Assembly: GCA_020717885.1 (NCBI GenBank)
Contig: DYDN01000049.1
Span: 1 to 6,610 of the forward strand
DNA from: Candidatus Forterrea sp.
GTDB lineage: Archaea > Iainarchaeota > Iainarchaeia > Iainarchaeales > JAAZKV01
Direction: 5' to 3'
Length of the DNA: 6,610 nucleotides
Below the pieces are notes generated by a model. It had not been told where the DNA came from and made no database searches. It saw nothing but the letters and a program-made list of their open reading frames with translations. Position numbers and translations under genes: made by a program. Below, in pieces: positions 1-5,735 of the stretch (position 1 is the first letter of the stretch; each line of letters starts with the position of its first letter).

Positions 1-10
1 CCAAACAATG

Positions 11-21
11 AAAAAACAAAA
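11..21 (-). terminator. Oligo-T terminator candidate after nucS
   Basis: On the minus strand, about 40 bases past the nucS stop, the sequence runs T4-G-T6. Archaeal RNA polymerase commonly terminates at such T tracts without a hairpin. No strong stem precedes it. It would end the transcript that carries the minus-strand genes. The call rests on base composition and position only. Confidence 0.35.
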
Positions 22-62
22 CCCACAACAAACAGAATAATGCAACACAGCAGCTTTTTGCT

Positions 63-827
63 TTACTCAAACAAATCATTTATTTTCATTTGTGTTTTTC
101 CTATTCCCTTTATTTTGCTTCTTTCTCCAACCTCAAAATCGTAGCTAAAGTATTCAAGTCCATAGCTTTTTAGGAGTTCAAGCGCGCTTTTCCTTATGCT
201 TGGAGCGAGGAGTATTCCGCGTGTCTTTATTCCCTTCATTTTATTCACTTGCTCCGCGTATCTTTTGAGTTGAGAAACCGCGGCATAATCCGCCTGTTTT
301 CTTTTGAGTTCAATTACAACAAGCCGCCCTTTAGCGTCCTCCGCCACAATATCGCAAATCCCTTTTCGAAATACCTGCTGCTGATTTATTGGTTTTAACC
401 CAACTTCGAGGAAGGAGAGGTCATCCATTAATGCGTCATTTAATTCTCTCTCTGAGCCGCTTAATCTAAGGTCATTACTTTCAGGAAGGTCATAATTTTG
501 CACATCCAAAATAGAATAAAATTTTACAGTAATTGTTTCATGGGGGTTGAGTTTCTTTGCAGTAAGGACGAGTTGTTTTTTCCCTTCCTCACCGGCACCA
601 TATTCGCAGGAGATTTTTGCATCCATCATATAATTTGTCGGCCTTATGAGCCGATTCTCATGTATTGAAACCGAGGAATCTGCTTTAATTATCACAAGTC
701 GTTTCCCAAGAGGAAGAATTGAAGATGCCCTTCCTTGGTAATTCACTTCACACTCTCCAACAATTAGGCACATGTGTCGGTTGGTTAATGATGAAAGAAT
801 TTTTTCGCGTGCTTCGTGGAGCTGCAT
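63..827 (-). CDS. nucS: NucS/EndoMS mismatch-specific endonuclease
   Basis: 254-residue protein. The family cleaves both strands of mismatched or branched DNA and takes part in non-canonical (MutS/MutL-independent) mismatch repair, working with the sliding clamp PCNA. Residues 1 to about 110 match the N-terminal DNA-binding and dimerisation domain. Residues from about 125 form the RecB-like PD-(D/E)xK nuclease: L-E-V-G-L near 140, then G-x-C-D (D159), D164 and the E-L-K-R motif (E173, K175). All expected acidic and lysine catalytic residues are present. The last residues, Q246-M-K-I249-N-D-L252-F253, fit a PCNA-interacting (PIP) box. The start is the ATG at 827. A GTG in frame at 836 lies inside the Shine-Dalgarno element, so it is less likely. 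It is the last gene of the minus-strand cluster, 11 bases after the HAD gene, so it is probably co-transcribed with it. Length is normal for the family and identification is confident. Confidence 0.93.
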   Translation of the reverse strand: MQLHEAREKILSSLTNRHMCLIVGECEVNYQGRASSILPLGKRLVIIKADSSVSIHENRLIRPTNYMMDAKISCEYGAGEEGKKQLVLTAKKLNPHETITVKFYSILDVQNYDLPESNDLRLSGSERELNDALMDDLSFLEVGLKPINQQQVFRKGICDIVAEDAKGRLVVIELKRKQADYAAVSQLKRYAEQVNKMKGIKTRGILLAPSIRKSALELLKSYGLEYFSYDFEVGERSKIKGIGKTQMKINDLFE

Positions 828-832
828 ATGTT

Positions 833-840
833 TCACCTTT
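833..840 (-). promoter_or_regulatory. Shine-Dalgarno element of nucS
   Basis: The minus strand reads AAAGGTGA, complementary to the 16S rRNA 3' end, with five bases between it and the ATG at 827. It overlaps the stop codon of the HAD gene (TAAAGGTGA) and contains the alternative GTG start, which argues for the ATG. The overlap suggests coupled translation of the two genes. Confidence 0.7.
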
Positions 841-1474
841 ATTTTCTTGAGTTTATTTTCTCAATTAATGATGGGATTTCTGTTGCGCTTTCAACTTGGT
901 AATCCGGTTTTTTTGCCAGAAGTTTCTCTTTTTTATCATATCCGCTGAGTACAGCAACGCTTATGACTCCTGCGTGCTTTGCAGTCTCAATATCATGCAC
1001 AGTGTCGCCTATGTACATGACACTTTTTCTGCTAAGTTTGTGTGATTTCATAAAATCTTCAACAGTGCTCGTTTTGTTGTGCAGACCGTCATAAATCTTG
1101 TCAATAAGTGGCTCAATTCCGGTGCCGGCAATTTCTTTTTCAATTGAATTAGCTGCTCTTGAACTGAAGACAACAATCTCGATATTTTTCTCCTTTATTT
1201 GCTCTAATACTTTTTTAGTAAATGGATAGGGCTTTGCTTTGTGCAAATGCTTTGGAAGTATCCTGTTCCACATGGCATATTCTTCAGCCAAATCAATTTC
1301 TATTCCAAATGGCTTGTAAAAATTTGACCAGGGGAGTGAGTAATATTCTTTGTATTCTGTCATTGTTATTTGCCGTAACTTTCTCTCTTTGAGAACTTCA
1401 TTGCATGCATCAAATGTTGCTTCCAAGTCGTCGCCTAGAACGCCGCTCCAATCAAAAATAACCGCTTTTATCAT
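839..1474 (-). CDS. HAD-fold hydrolase, phosphoglycolate phosphatase-like, D-x-S motif I
   Basis: 211-residue member of the haloacid dehalogenase superfamily, usually Mg-dependent phosphatases of small metabolites. Motif I is F-D8-W-S10-G-V-L near the N-terminus, motif II is V-F-S104-S105, a motif III lysine is probably K134 (H-N-K-T), and motif IV is I-G-D157-T-V-H-D161. An alpha-helical cap of about 75 residues sits between motif I and the core (residues 16-90). In most phosphatases of the family the second motif I residue is Asp (D-x-D), the general acid/base. Here it is Ser, so activity or substrate class may differ. Phosphonoacetaldehyde hydrolases have D-W-A-G at this point, but I do not see their cap lysine motif, so I do not assign that function. 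The start is the ATG at 1474, preceded by GGTG five bases upstream. A TTG at 1504 would add ten residues of non-family sequence. A TTTAAAAATAA stretch at 1491-1501 could be a TATA box of its own. It lies 42 bases after the M24 gene and 11 before nucS. Substrate unknown. Confidence 0.85.
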   Translation of the reverse strand: MIKAVIFDWSGVLGDDLEATFDACNEVLKERKLRQITMTEYKEYYSLPWSNFYKPFGIEIDLAEEYAMWNRILPKHLHKAKPYPFTKKVLEQIKEKNIEIVVFSSRAANSIEKEIAGTGIEPLIDKIYDGLHNKTSTVEDFMKSHKLSRKSVMYIGDTVHDIETAKHAGVISVAVLSGYDKKEKLLAKKPDYQVESATEIPSLIEKINSRK

Positions 1475-1516
1475 TCTTACACCAGAATTATTATTTTTAA
1501 ACAAAAAAGTGGCAAA

Positions 1517-2533
1517 CTATAATCTTCGTGTCCCTTTTTCCAGCACCACATATGTGTGTTCTACTCTTATCCCGAATTCTTTTGTGTAAATTCCTGGTTC
1601 GATTGCAAGTACCATATTTTTCTTTAGTTTCCAGTTGCTCTTTTCTCCAATTCCGCTTGGGGCATCATGCACCTCAAGTCCGAGTCCGTGTCCAAGCGCG
1701 TGAGGGATTTTTCCTAGTGGGGTTGTTAGTGCAAATAGTTCCTTTGCCTTTACTCCGGCCTTCATTTTTCCTTCAGTGGTTGATACAACCTCAAGAACTT
1801 TTTTCATTGCTTCTTTGTATTTTTTTGGTGCGTGTTCCCCAAACCAAAAACTAATTGTGAGGTCCGCGCAGTATCCTTTCCACTTTGCTCCCGCATCAAT
1901 TAGTACTGGGCTTTCGCGCGAGAGCGCCTCATTCCCTGAAACGTGGTGGACATTTGAAGTGTTTTTCCCAAATGCTACAATACAAAATGCTGTATCAAAT
2001 CCTTTGCTTCTAAATTCATCGCTTATCAAATTTTCAACTTCTTTTTCTCTTATCCCAGGGCGGATGCTCAACTGAATATTTTGCAGCACCCTGCGTGTTT
2101 CCTCAACTGCGCATTTAATGTTCTCAATTTCCTCGGGTTTTTTTGTTTCCATTAATTCTTCAATATCGTGTGCAATGTTAACAAATTTTCTTCCCTTGGC
2201 GTGTTTTTTGAGTGAGGAAAGTGTTGAGACCGCGGTGTGTCGTGCATCAAACCCAATTCTTTTCCCGCAATTCTTTCGAAGGATTGCGCGTAGTTCCTCT
2301 CGCCCATTATAAGTAACAACTTTTGCGCCGTGAATAACTTTTCTTGCCTGCGCATGGTTAAAGGGGTGAGAAATCCATAAGGGTTTCTTGGTTTTTCTTA
2401 AAAGAAGCATTCCTTCATATTTTTCGCTTGGGGCATACCCGTGCACGCTTCGCAAGTACTTGTTAACAAAAGGGTTCTTCCAGTAGCTGTGAAAGTTTGT
2501 CACAAGTATTGAATCCACTTTTTTCCATATCAT
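1517..2533 (-). CDS. M24-family Xaa-Pro peptidase (prolidase/aminopeptidase P type)
   Basis: 338-residue cytosolic dimetal peptidase expected to release an N-terminal residue next to proline, either as Xaa-Pro dipeptidase or as aminopeptidase P. Residues 1 to about 115 resemble the creatinase N-terminal domain, and about 120-338 form the pita-bread catalytic domain. The five metal ligands can be read: D213 (L-I-D-A-G), D224 (C-A-D-L-T), H282 (G-H-G-L-G-L), E312 (A-I-E-P-G) and E325 (R-V-E-H-T). The substrate-binding histidines are in N-V-H-H (196-197) and V-H-D (289). The last ligand motif is R-V-E-H rather than the commoner R-I-E-D. The ATG at 2533 is chosen because the sequence from there matches the family start. 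An open frame continues 32 codons further up, but it would overlap the M18 gene and has no family-like content. No clear Shine-Dalgarno site is seen. An AT-rich element at 2557-2566 could serve as a TATA box for a near-leaderless mRNA, or as a T-rich stop for the M18 transcript. It is no longer than usual and intact. Dipeptidase and aminopeptidase cannot be separated by eye. Confidence 0.9.
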   Translation of the reverse strand: MIWKKVDSILVTNFHSYWKNPFVNKYLRSVHGYAPSEKYEGMLLLRKTKKPLWISHPFNHAQARKVIHGAKVVTYNGREELRAILRKNCGKRIGFDARHTAVSTLSSLKKHAKGRKFVNIAHDIEELMETKKPEEIENIKCAVEETRRVLQNIQLSIRPGIREKEVENLISDEFRSKGFDTAFCIVAFGKNTSNVHHVSGNEALSRESPVLIDAGAKWKGYCADLTISFWFGEHAPKKYKEAMKKVLEVVSTTEGKMKAGVKAKELFALTTPLGKIPHALGHGLGLEVHDAPSGIGEKSNWKLKKNMVLAIEPGIYTKEFGIRVEHTYVVLEKGTRRL

Positions 2534-2579
2534 AAAAGCAAGTTCTTTTTTTTGGGAAAAATAAAATTGGTTCTTTGAA

Positions 2580-4001
2580 TTATTTGTATTCAAAGAACGC
2601 TTTGTATGCCTTGTATGTTGCAAACACATCTATTTTGCTTGCGAGTTCAAATGGTGAATGCATTGCAAGTACTGGGGGGCCCATGTCAACTATGTTCATG
2701 TTGTATTTGGCAAGGAGATGTGCTATTGTTCCGCCTCCGCCTTGATCAACTTTTCCAAGTTCCCCAAATTGCCAAGGAATTTTTGATTCCTCAAGCATTC
2801 CCCTAATCCATGAAACATATTCGGCGTTAGCATCGCTTCCGCAGTATTTTCCTCCGCTGCCTGTTGCTTTCTCAACAGCGACACCATAACCTGGTTTATT
2901 CATATTAGTCGGATCCATCTTATCAGCGAATTTTGAATCATACGCTGAAGTTACGTCCCCGCTTATTCCCTTTGACCTTGAAAGGATTTCTCTTCCAGTA
3001 ATATTCTCTTTTCGCATTTTTGCGATTCTTTCAAGCGTATTCTCAAGGAAGTATGAATCCATTGAAGTATTTCCAACGCTACCGATTTCTTCCTTATCCA
3101 TTAAGAGCACAACTCTTGTTTTGTCTGATTTGCTTTCAAGCAGCGCCTTTACCGCGGTGTATGAGCATACTCTATCATCATGCGCAGGAGCGCCAACAAG
3201 TCCAGCGTCCACTCCAACATCCCTTGCTTTTATTGCAGGGTAGAGCGAGAGTTCTGCTGAAACAAAATCATCTTCAGTTATTTTGTATTTATCATTAAAG
3301 AATTTTAGGAATGTTGCTTTGATTTTTTCTTTTACTTTTTTATCCCCAATTGGGATTGTTGCTCCAATTGCATCAAGGTCCTCTCCTTTAATAATATCTT
3401 TAGCAGCTTTTTCTTTTCCTTCCACCCCCTCAAGGTGCGGCAATAAATCAGAGATTACAAATACCGGTTCGTCCTCTTTCTCTCCAAGAGTAACATCCAC
3501 TTTTTCTCCTTTCTTATTGAACACTACTCCGTGCATTGAGAGCGGAACGTTAAGCCAGTGATATTTTTTTATTCCGCCGTAATAGTGGAGGTTAATCATT
3601 GCGAATGGCTCTGATTCGTAAATCGGGCTGAGTTTTAAGTCAAGCCTTAGCGTATCAATGTGTGAGCCAATAAATCTTGTTCCTTTTGTTAAACCATCTT
3701 TTCCAATTTCAACTAAAAGAATATTTTTGTGGTGGTTAATTGCGTAAATTTTTTTTGTGCTAGCGGTTGCTTCTTCAATTGAAACAAATCCGTTTTTCTT
3801 TGCTAGTCTCTCAGTCCAAGAAACAATTTCTCTTTCGCTTTTGTTATTATCAACAAATTCTTTGTAATTATCACAGTAATTCATCGCGCTTTTCTTTTCT
3901 TCAGAAAGTAATTCCCAAGCGCTTTTGTGCTCGCTAAATAGTTCTTTTTCCAATTTGCTTCTCTCGTCCTTTTCTCCTTTTACTTCTTTTTCAGCAACCA
4001 A
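2580..4001 (-). CDS. M18-family zinc aminopeptidase (aspartyl aminopeptidase-like)
   Basis: 473-residue cytosolic aminopeptidase with two metal ions. The family removes N-terminal, often acidic, residues from peptides and usually assembles into tetrahedral dodecamers. Metal and catalytic motifs in order: G-S-H114-I-D116, H-D275-D276-R, D-K-E304-E305-I-G-S, S-G-D349 and M-H448-S-P-F-E. Strong family signatures also occur at H-Y-Y-G-G-I-K-K-Y-H-W-L, P-V-F-V-I-S-D-L-L-P-H-L and K-V-D-Q-G-G-G-G-T-I. The pattern recalls the Thermotoga-type M18 enzymes more than the eukaryotic ones (from memory, unaligned). The chosen start is the TTG at 4001, because GGGTGG lies four bases upstream. A TTG at 4022 in the same frame would add seven residues but lacks a ribosome binding site. 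The first ATG, 46 codons into the longest frame, would cut conserved sequence. The first 20 residues are highly charged. It is separated by only 46 bases from the M24 peptidase, a sensible partner in degrading short peptides left by larger proteases. The sequence is intact, with all ligands present. Exact substrate preference is not visible. Confidence 0.92.
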   Translation of the reverse strand: MVAEKEVKGEKDERSKLEKELFSEHKSAWELLSEEKKSAMNYCDNYKEFVDNNKSEREIVSWTERLAKKNGFVSIEEATASTKKIYAINHHKNILLVEIGKDGLTKGTRFIGSHIDTLRLDLKLSPIYESEPFAMINLHYYGGIKKYHWLNVPLSMHGVVFNKKGEKVDVTLGEKEDEPVFVISDLLPHLEGVEGKEKAAKDIIKGEDLDAIGATIPIGDKKVKEKIKATFLKFFNDKYKITEDDFVSAELSLYPAIKARDVGVDAGLVGAPAHDDRVCSYTAVKALLESKSDKTRVVLLMDKEEIGSVGNTSMDSYFLENTLERIAKMRKENITGREILSRSKGISGDVTSAYDSKFADKMDPTNMNKPGYGVAVEKATGSGGKYCGSDANAEYVSWIRGMLEESKIPWQFGELGKVDQGGGGTIAHLLAKYNMNIVDMGPPVLAMHSPFELASKIDVFATYKAYKAFFEYK

Positions 4002-4005
4002 ATAA

Positions 4006-4011
4006 CCACCC
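4006..4011 (-). promoter_or_regulatory. Shine-Dalgarno element deciding the M18 TTG start
   Basis: GGGTGG on the minus strand ends four bases before the TTG at 4001. No such element precedes the TTG at 4022, so this site favours the shorter protein. A rare TTG start combined with a strong site may set a moderate translation level. Confidence 0.55.
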
Positions 4012-4038
4012 TTTTCATTCAAATTTTGGGAAAAAAGG

Positions 4039-4046
4039 CTTTAAAA
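4039..4046 (-). promoter_or_regulatory. TATA box candidate for the peptidase operon
   Basis: TTTTAAAG on the minus strand lies about 42 bases before the M18 start. With the usual spacing of about 25 bases the transcript would begin near 4017, leaving a leader of about 15 bases that still includes the GGGTGG site. It overlaps the T tract of the terminator candidate of the upstream small gene. Composition and spacing fit, but there is no strong BRE. Confidence 0.35.
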
Positions 4047-4069
4047 CCCTGTTCCTTTTGGAAGCAGGG
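4043..4069 (-). terminator. Hairpin plus T-tract terminator after the 54-residue gene
   Basis: On the minus strand CCCTG and TTCC pair with GGAA and CAGGG around an AAAA loop, with one bulged C. TTTT follows at once and T6 comes six bases later. This resembles an intrinsic terminator and lies 45 bases past the stop of the small gene at 4114. In archaea the T tract matters more than the hairpin. It would separate the small gene from the peptidase operon. Confidence 0.45.
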
Positions 4070-4113
4070 CAAGAGTCCATCCAGATTGTATAGACTACGC
4101 AGTTTCAATCAAA

Positions 4114-4278
4114 CTATTCTTTTTTTATCATCGGTAAGCCAGTTGTCTGATTTTCAACCACTTTGTATCCCGCAGGCAAATCTATTCCATCAGCAGGGTT
4201 TTTTGAGAAGAAAAATAAGTGTCCCCTTGAGTGTAAATAATATTTATTTCCCTTTGAGTTAGTATGTTCGTAAGCCAT
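4114..4278 (-). CDS. Conserved-looking small protein, 54 residues, function unknown
   Basis: A complete 54-residue frame from ATG to TAG, short enough to be missed by length cut-offs. It begins M-A-Y-E-H-T-N-S-K-G, then reads K-Y-Y-L-H-S-R-G-H-L-F-F-F-S-K, then I-D-L-P-A-G-Y-K-V-V-E-N, and ends T-G-L-P-M-I-K-K-E. Support for it being real: an excellent ribosome binding site (AAGGTGAT) four bases before the ATG, a TATA-like element at the right distance, a terminator-like hairpin after it, and it fills an otherwise unexplained gap. I recall similar small uncharacterised proteins in archaea and candidate-phylum genomes sharing the K-Y-Y-L-H, F-S-K, I-D-L-P-x-G-Y and T-G-L-P blocks, but could not check this. 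It has no cysteine pairs, membrane segment or signal peptide, so a small cytosolic fold or a nucleic-acid or ribosome-associated role is possible. That is speculation. It is divergent from the DHH gene and is probably its own transcript. Confidence 0.82.
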   Translation of the reverse strand: MAYEHTNSKGNKYYLHSRGHLFFFSKNPADGIDLPAGYKVVENQTTGLPMIKKE

Positions 4279-4282
4279 TTAT

Positions 4283-4290
4283 ATCACCTT
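4283..4290 (-). promoter_or_regulatory. Strong Shine-Dalgarno element of the 54-residue gene
   Basis: AAGGTGAT on the minus strand is a near-perfect anti-16S match, four bases before the ATG at 4278. It is the best ribosome binding site in the window and is the main support for translation of this short frame. Confidence 0.75.
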
Positions 4291-4302
4291 ATCGATTAAG
4301 CG

Positions 4303-4334
4303 GTTAGGAGTTTAAATTCCTTTTGCGTTAGGAG
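4303..4334 (+). repeat. Direct repeat GTTAGGAG in the divergent promoter region
   Basis: GTTAGGAG occurs at 4303-4310 and 4327-4334, 24 bases apart start to start, a little over two helical turns. The first copy touches the minus-strand TATA candidate and the second sits just upstream of the plus-strand one. The layout would suit a regulator binding both promoters, but a short chance repeat cannot be excluded. Confidence 0.4.
4310..4317 (-). promoter_or_regulatory. TATA box candidate for the 54-residue gene
   Basis: The minus strand reads ATTTAAAC within GGAATTTAAACTCC, centred about 36 bases before the ATG at 4278. Transcription would begin near 4288, at or just before the ribosome binding site. 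An A/G-rich stretch (AAAAGGAA) upstream could act as BRE. Confidence 0.4.
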
Positions 4335-4338
4335 AGGG

Positions 4339-4346
4339 TTAATATA
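4339..4346 (+). promoter_or_regulatory. TATA box of the DHH phosphoesterase gene
   Basis: TTAATATA is preceded by the purine-rich GAGAGGG, which could be the BRE, and is centred 34 bases before the ATG. The transcript would begin near 4369 and be almost leaderless, in line with the absence of a Shine-Dalgarno site before this gene. Confidence 0.5.
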
Positions 4347-4376
4347 CTCGTTTTGTGTTGAAGTATTTCGAGTACT

Positions 4377-5549
4377 ATGCCTGGTAAGAAAAAAAGCTCT
4401 TCTGCGAGGAAAGCAAAGTCAAAGAAAGTGATTAAGCGTACAAGCGGGGCACACGCAAAGAGTGTTATTAAGTTTAAGGGCGATGAGAGACTTAGTCAAA
4501 TGCGCCAAAAAGCACTTGCATTTTTATCCCTAAAGGAAACCAAAAGAATTGCGATTATTTCTGATAATGATGAGGATGGGTTAACTGCCGCGGTTCAGAT
4601 GAAGAAGTTCCTTGATTTTAGTAAAGTTGAATCGCAGGTGTTCTTCTATGACCACTACTCGAAGAGATTAAGTTTCCCAAACGAGCACTTCGTAAAGTTC
4701 AGTCCGGAGAAAACAATTTTCCTTGACTTAAATGAGGGGTTTGTTTCGGAGATTATTGAGGAACTTGGCAATGCGACTGGGCCATTTTTAGTAATTGATC
4801 ACCACCAAGGAGATGTGATTAGGGGTAATGTTTTTCGCTGTATGGTAATTAAGCCAAGGAGTTTCTCTGATATTGAGTCCTCAAAGTATCCGACCTCAAA
4901 AATTGTTCACGATTTGTTTTTGGGTATTGATTGGCTTTGTGCGCTTGGGGTAATTGGGGATTTTGCGTTTGATGAGTGGAAGGATTTCTTAAAGTCCGTG
5001 GAAAAAAAGTATCGCCTTACGAGGGGAAAGTTAAATGAGCTCGCTGACTTGATTGCGTGTATCACTTCGCAGTATCCTGAAAAGATAAACACTTTTTTCT
5101 CAGCGGTCAGCTCGGCAAAAAAACCAACTGATTTAATTGAAACAGATTTTTTTGCTTTGAAGAAGTTATTTGACAAAAGACTTGTGATGCTTAAAGAACT
5201 CTTCAAAGAAAAAGCGGAGTACTATGGGGATGTTGGATTATATTTCTTCAAATCTGATCCGCGCTTTAGCTCAAAGTTAAGCAATATTCTCTCCACTGAG
5301 CACAAAGATAAAACAATTATTGTTTATGAACAGCCCGGTGACTTAATGAAGTGCTCAATTAGAAGGCAGGACTTCAAAGTGAATTGTAATTTACTCGCAA
5401 AAGCGGGGATAGTTGATATTCCGTACGCAAAAGGCGGGGGGCATATCCCTGCAGCGGGTGCCGCATTCCCTCCTGAATACTTTGAGCAATTCAAAAGACA
5501 AGTTAGGATTTACTTACTCAATAACCCGCCGAAGGAAAGGCTTGCTTAA
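4377..5549 (+). CDS. DHH/DHHA1 phosphoesterase, RecJ-like
   Basis: 390-residue metal-dependent phosphoesterase. Relatives include RecJ exonucleases, the archaeal RecJ/GAN group and nano-RNases, which hydrolyse phosphodiester bonds in single-stranded DNA, short RNA or dinucleotides. Motif I is D63-N-D65-E-D67-G, the RecJ-style D-x-D-x-D-G. Motif II is F-L-D117-L. Motif III is I-D141-H142-H143. Motif IV is V-I-G-D195. The DHHA1 domain near the C-terminus has K-G-G-G355-H356-I-P-A-A-G. All metal ligands are present, so it should be active. The first 35 residues hold 13 lysines and arginines and no acidic residue, a tail well placed to bind nucleic acid or ribosomes. At 390 residues it is shorter than bacterial RecJ and lacks an obvious OB domain. 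The start at 4377 has no Shine-Dalgarno site but suits the TATA box. It stands alone between its own promoter and an oligo-T terminator. The exact substrate cannot be told from sequence. Confidence 0.88.
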   Translation: MPGKKKSSSARKAKSKKVIKRTSGAHAKSVIKFKGDERLSQMRQKALAFLSLKETKRIAIISDNDEDGLTAAVQMKKFLDFSKVESQVFFYDHYSKRLSFPNEHFVKFSPEKTIFLDLNEGFVSEIIEELGNATGPFLVIDHHQGDVIRGNVFRCMVIKPRSFSDIESSKYPTSKIVHDLFLGIDWLCALGVIGDFAFDEWKDFLKSVEKKYRLTRGKLNELADLIACITSQYPEKINTFFSAVSSAKKPTDLIETDFFALKKLFDKRLVMLKELFKEKAEYYGDVGLYFFKSDPRFSSKLSNILSTEHKDKTIIVYEQPGDLMKCSIRRQDFKVNCNLLAKAGIVDIPYAKGGGHIPAAGAAFPPEYFEQFKRQVRIYLLNNPPKERLA

Positions 5550-5552
5550 ATA

Positions 5553-5566
5553 TTTTTACTTTTTTT
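5553..5566 (+). terminator. Oligo-T terminator of the DHH gene
   Basis: T5-A-C-T7 begins four bases after the DHH stop codon. This is a typical archaeal hairpin-less terminator and the strongest T tract on the plus strand. It separates the gene from the RNA transcript that starts about 70 bases later. Confidence 0.6.
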
Positions 5567-5603
5567 AAATCAATTAACATATTCCTTGGCAGCGTTTTGC
5601 AAG

Positions 5604-5613
5604 CTTTTATAAA
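5604..5613 (+). promoter_or_regulatory. Strong TATA box of the RNA gene / tRNA unit
   Basis: CTTTTATAAA is close to the archaeal TATA consensus, with a G/A-containing stretch (GCAAG) ahead as possible BRE. With normal spacing the start of transcription falls near 5634-5640, about 100 bases before the tRNA but immediately before the foldable RNA at 5640-5707. That spacing is the main reason to suspect a separate stable RNA there. Confidence 0.65.
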
Positions 5614-5639
5614 CCTATAGAGAAAAACATTATTTACCT

Positions 5640-5707
5640 AGAAGAGTTGAGTGAGCCTAGTGTAGTTTTCGGGTAAAACCCGAAGGGAAACAGGTTTATT
5701 CAGCACA
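5640..5707 (+). ncRNA. Candidate H/ACA-like guide RNA
   Basis: The expected transcript folds by hand into one long hairpin. Bases 5646-5658 pair with 5692-5704 without a gap: 13 pairs, four of them G-U. Inside, a six-base asymmetric loop (AGTGTA, 5659-5664) leads to an upper stem, GTT/AAC plus TTCGGGT (5668-5674) with ACCCGAA (5678-5684), closed by AAA. A GGGA bulge lies on the 3' side. ACA at 5705-5707 follows the lower stem directly, and the distance from upper stem to ACA is 13 bases, near the 14-16 typical of archaeal H/ACA RNAs that guide pseudouridylation with Cbf5, Nop10, Gar1 and L7Ae. If it is a guide, the implied target is AAACCU-UN-UACACU in rRNA. I cannot see a clear kink-turn for L7Ae, which weakens the class assignment. 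An alternative is that the stretch is only a structured 5' leader of the pre-tRNA. Transcription is well supported; the H/ACA class is tentative. Confidence 0.45.
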
Positions 5708-5735
5708 AGCGTGAAACCGAAAAAAAGACGATGAC

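Noticed and set aside
1..62. CRISPR, repeat or gene start at the left edge.
   Set aside because: Only a ten-codon frame and A-rich sequence are present; best read as the 3' end of the nucS transcript.
1475..1504. TTG start adding ten residues to the HAD protein.
   Set aside because: It runs through the AT-rich, possibly promoter, region and lacks a ribosome binding site; the ATG at 1474 has GGTG five bases upstream.
2534..2629. Upstream extension of the M24 peptidase into the M18 gene.
   Set aside because: The added 32 residues overlap M18 coding sequence and do not resemble the family; the ATG at 2533 gives a normal start.
4026..4262. 78-codon plus-strand frame in the same spacer.
   Set aside because: It lies antisense to the well-supported 54-residue gene and its terminator, has no ribosome binding site and an unremarkable composition.
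5668..5694. CCCGAAGGGAAACAGG resembles the SRP RNA helix 8 motif; GGGAAAC recalls RNase P RNA.
   Set aside because: The opposite strand of the SRP loop is missing, the RNA is too short, and no conserved RNase P core (CR-I or CR-V) is present.
5640..5735. Box C/D sRNA, because of GATGAC near 5730 and GTGA elements.
   Set aside because: No proper C (RTGATGA) and D (CTGA) box pair with terminal stem can be placed.
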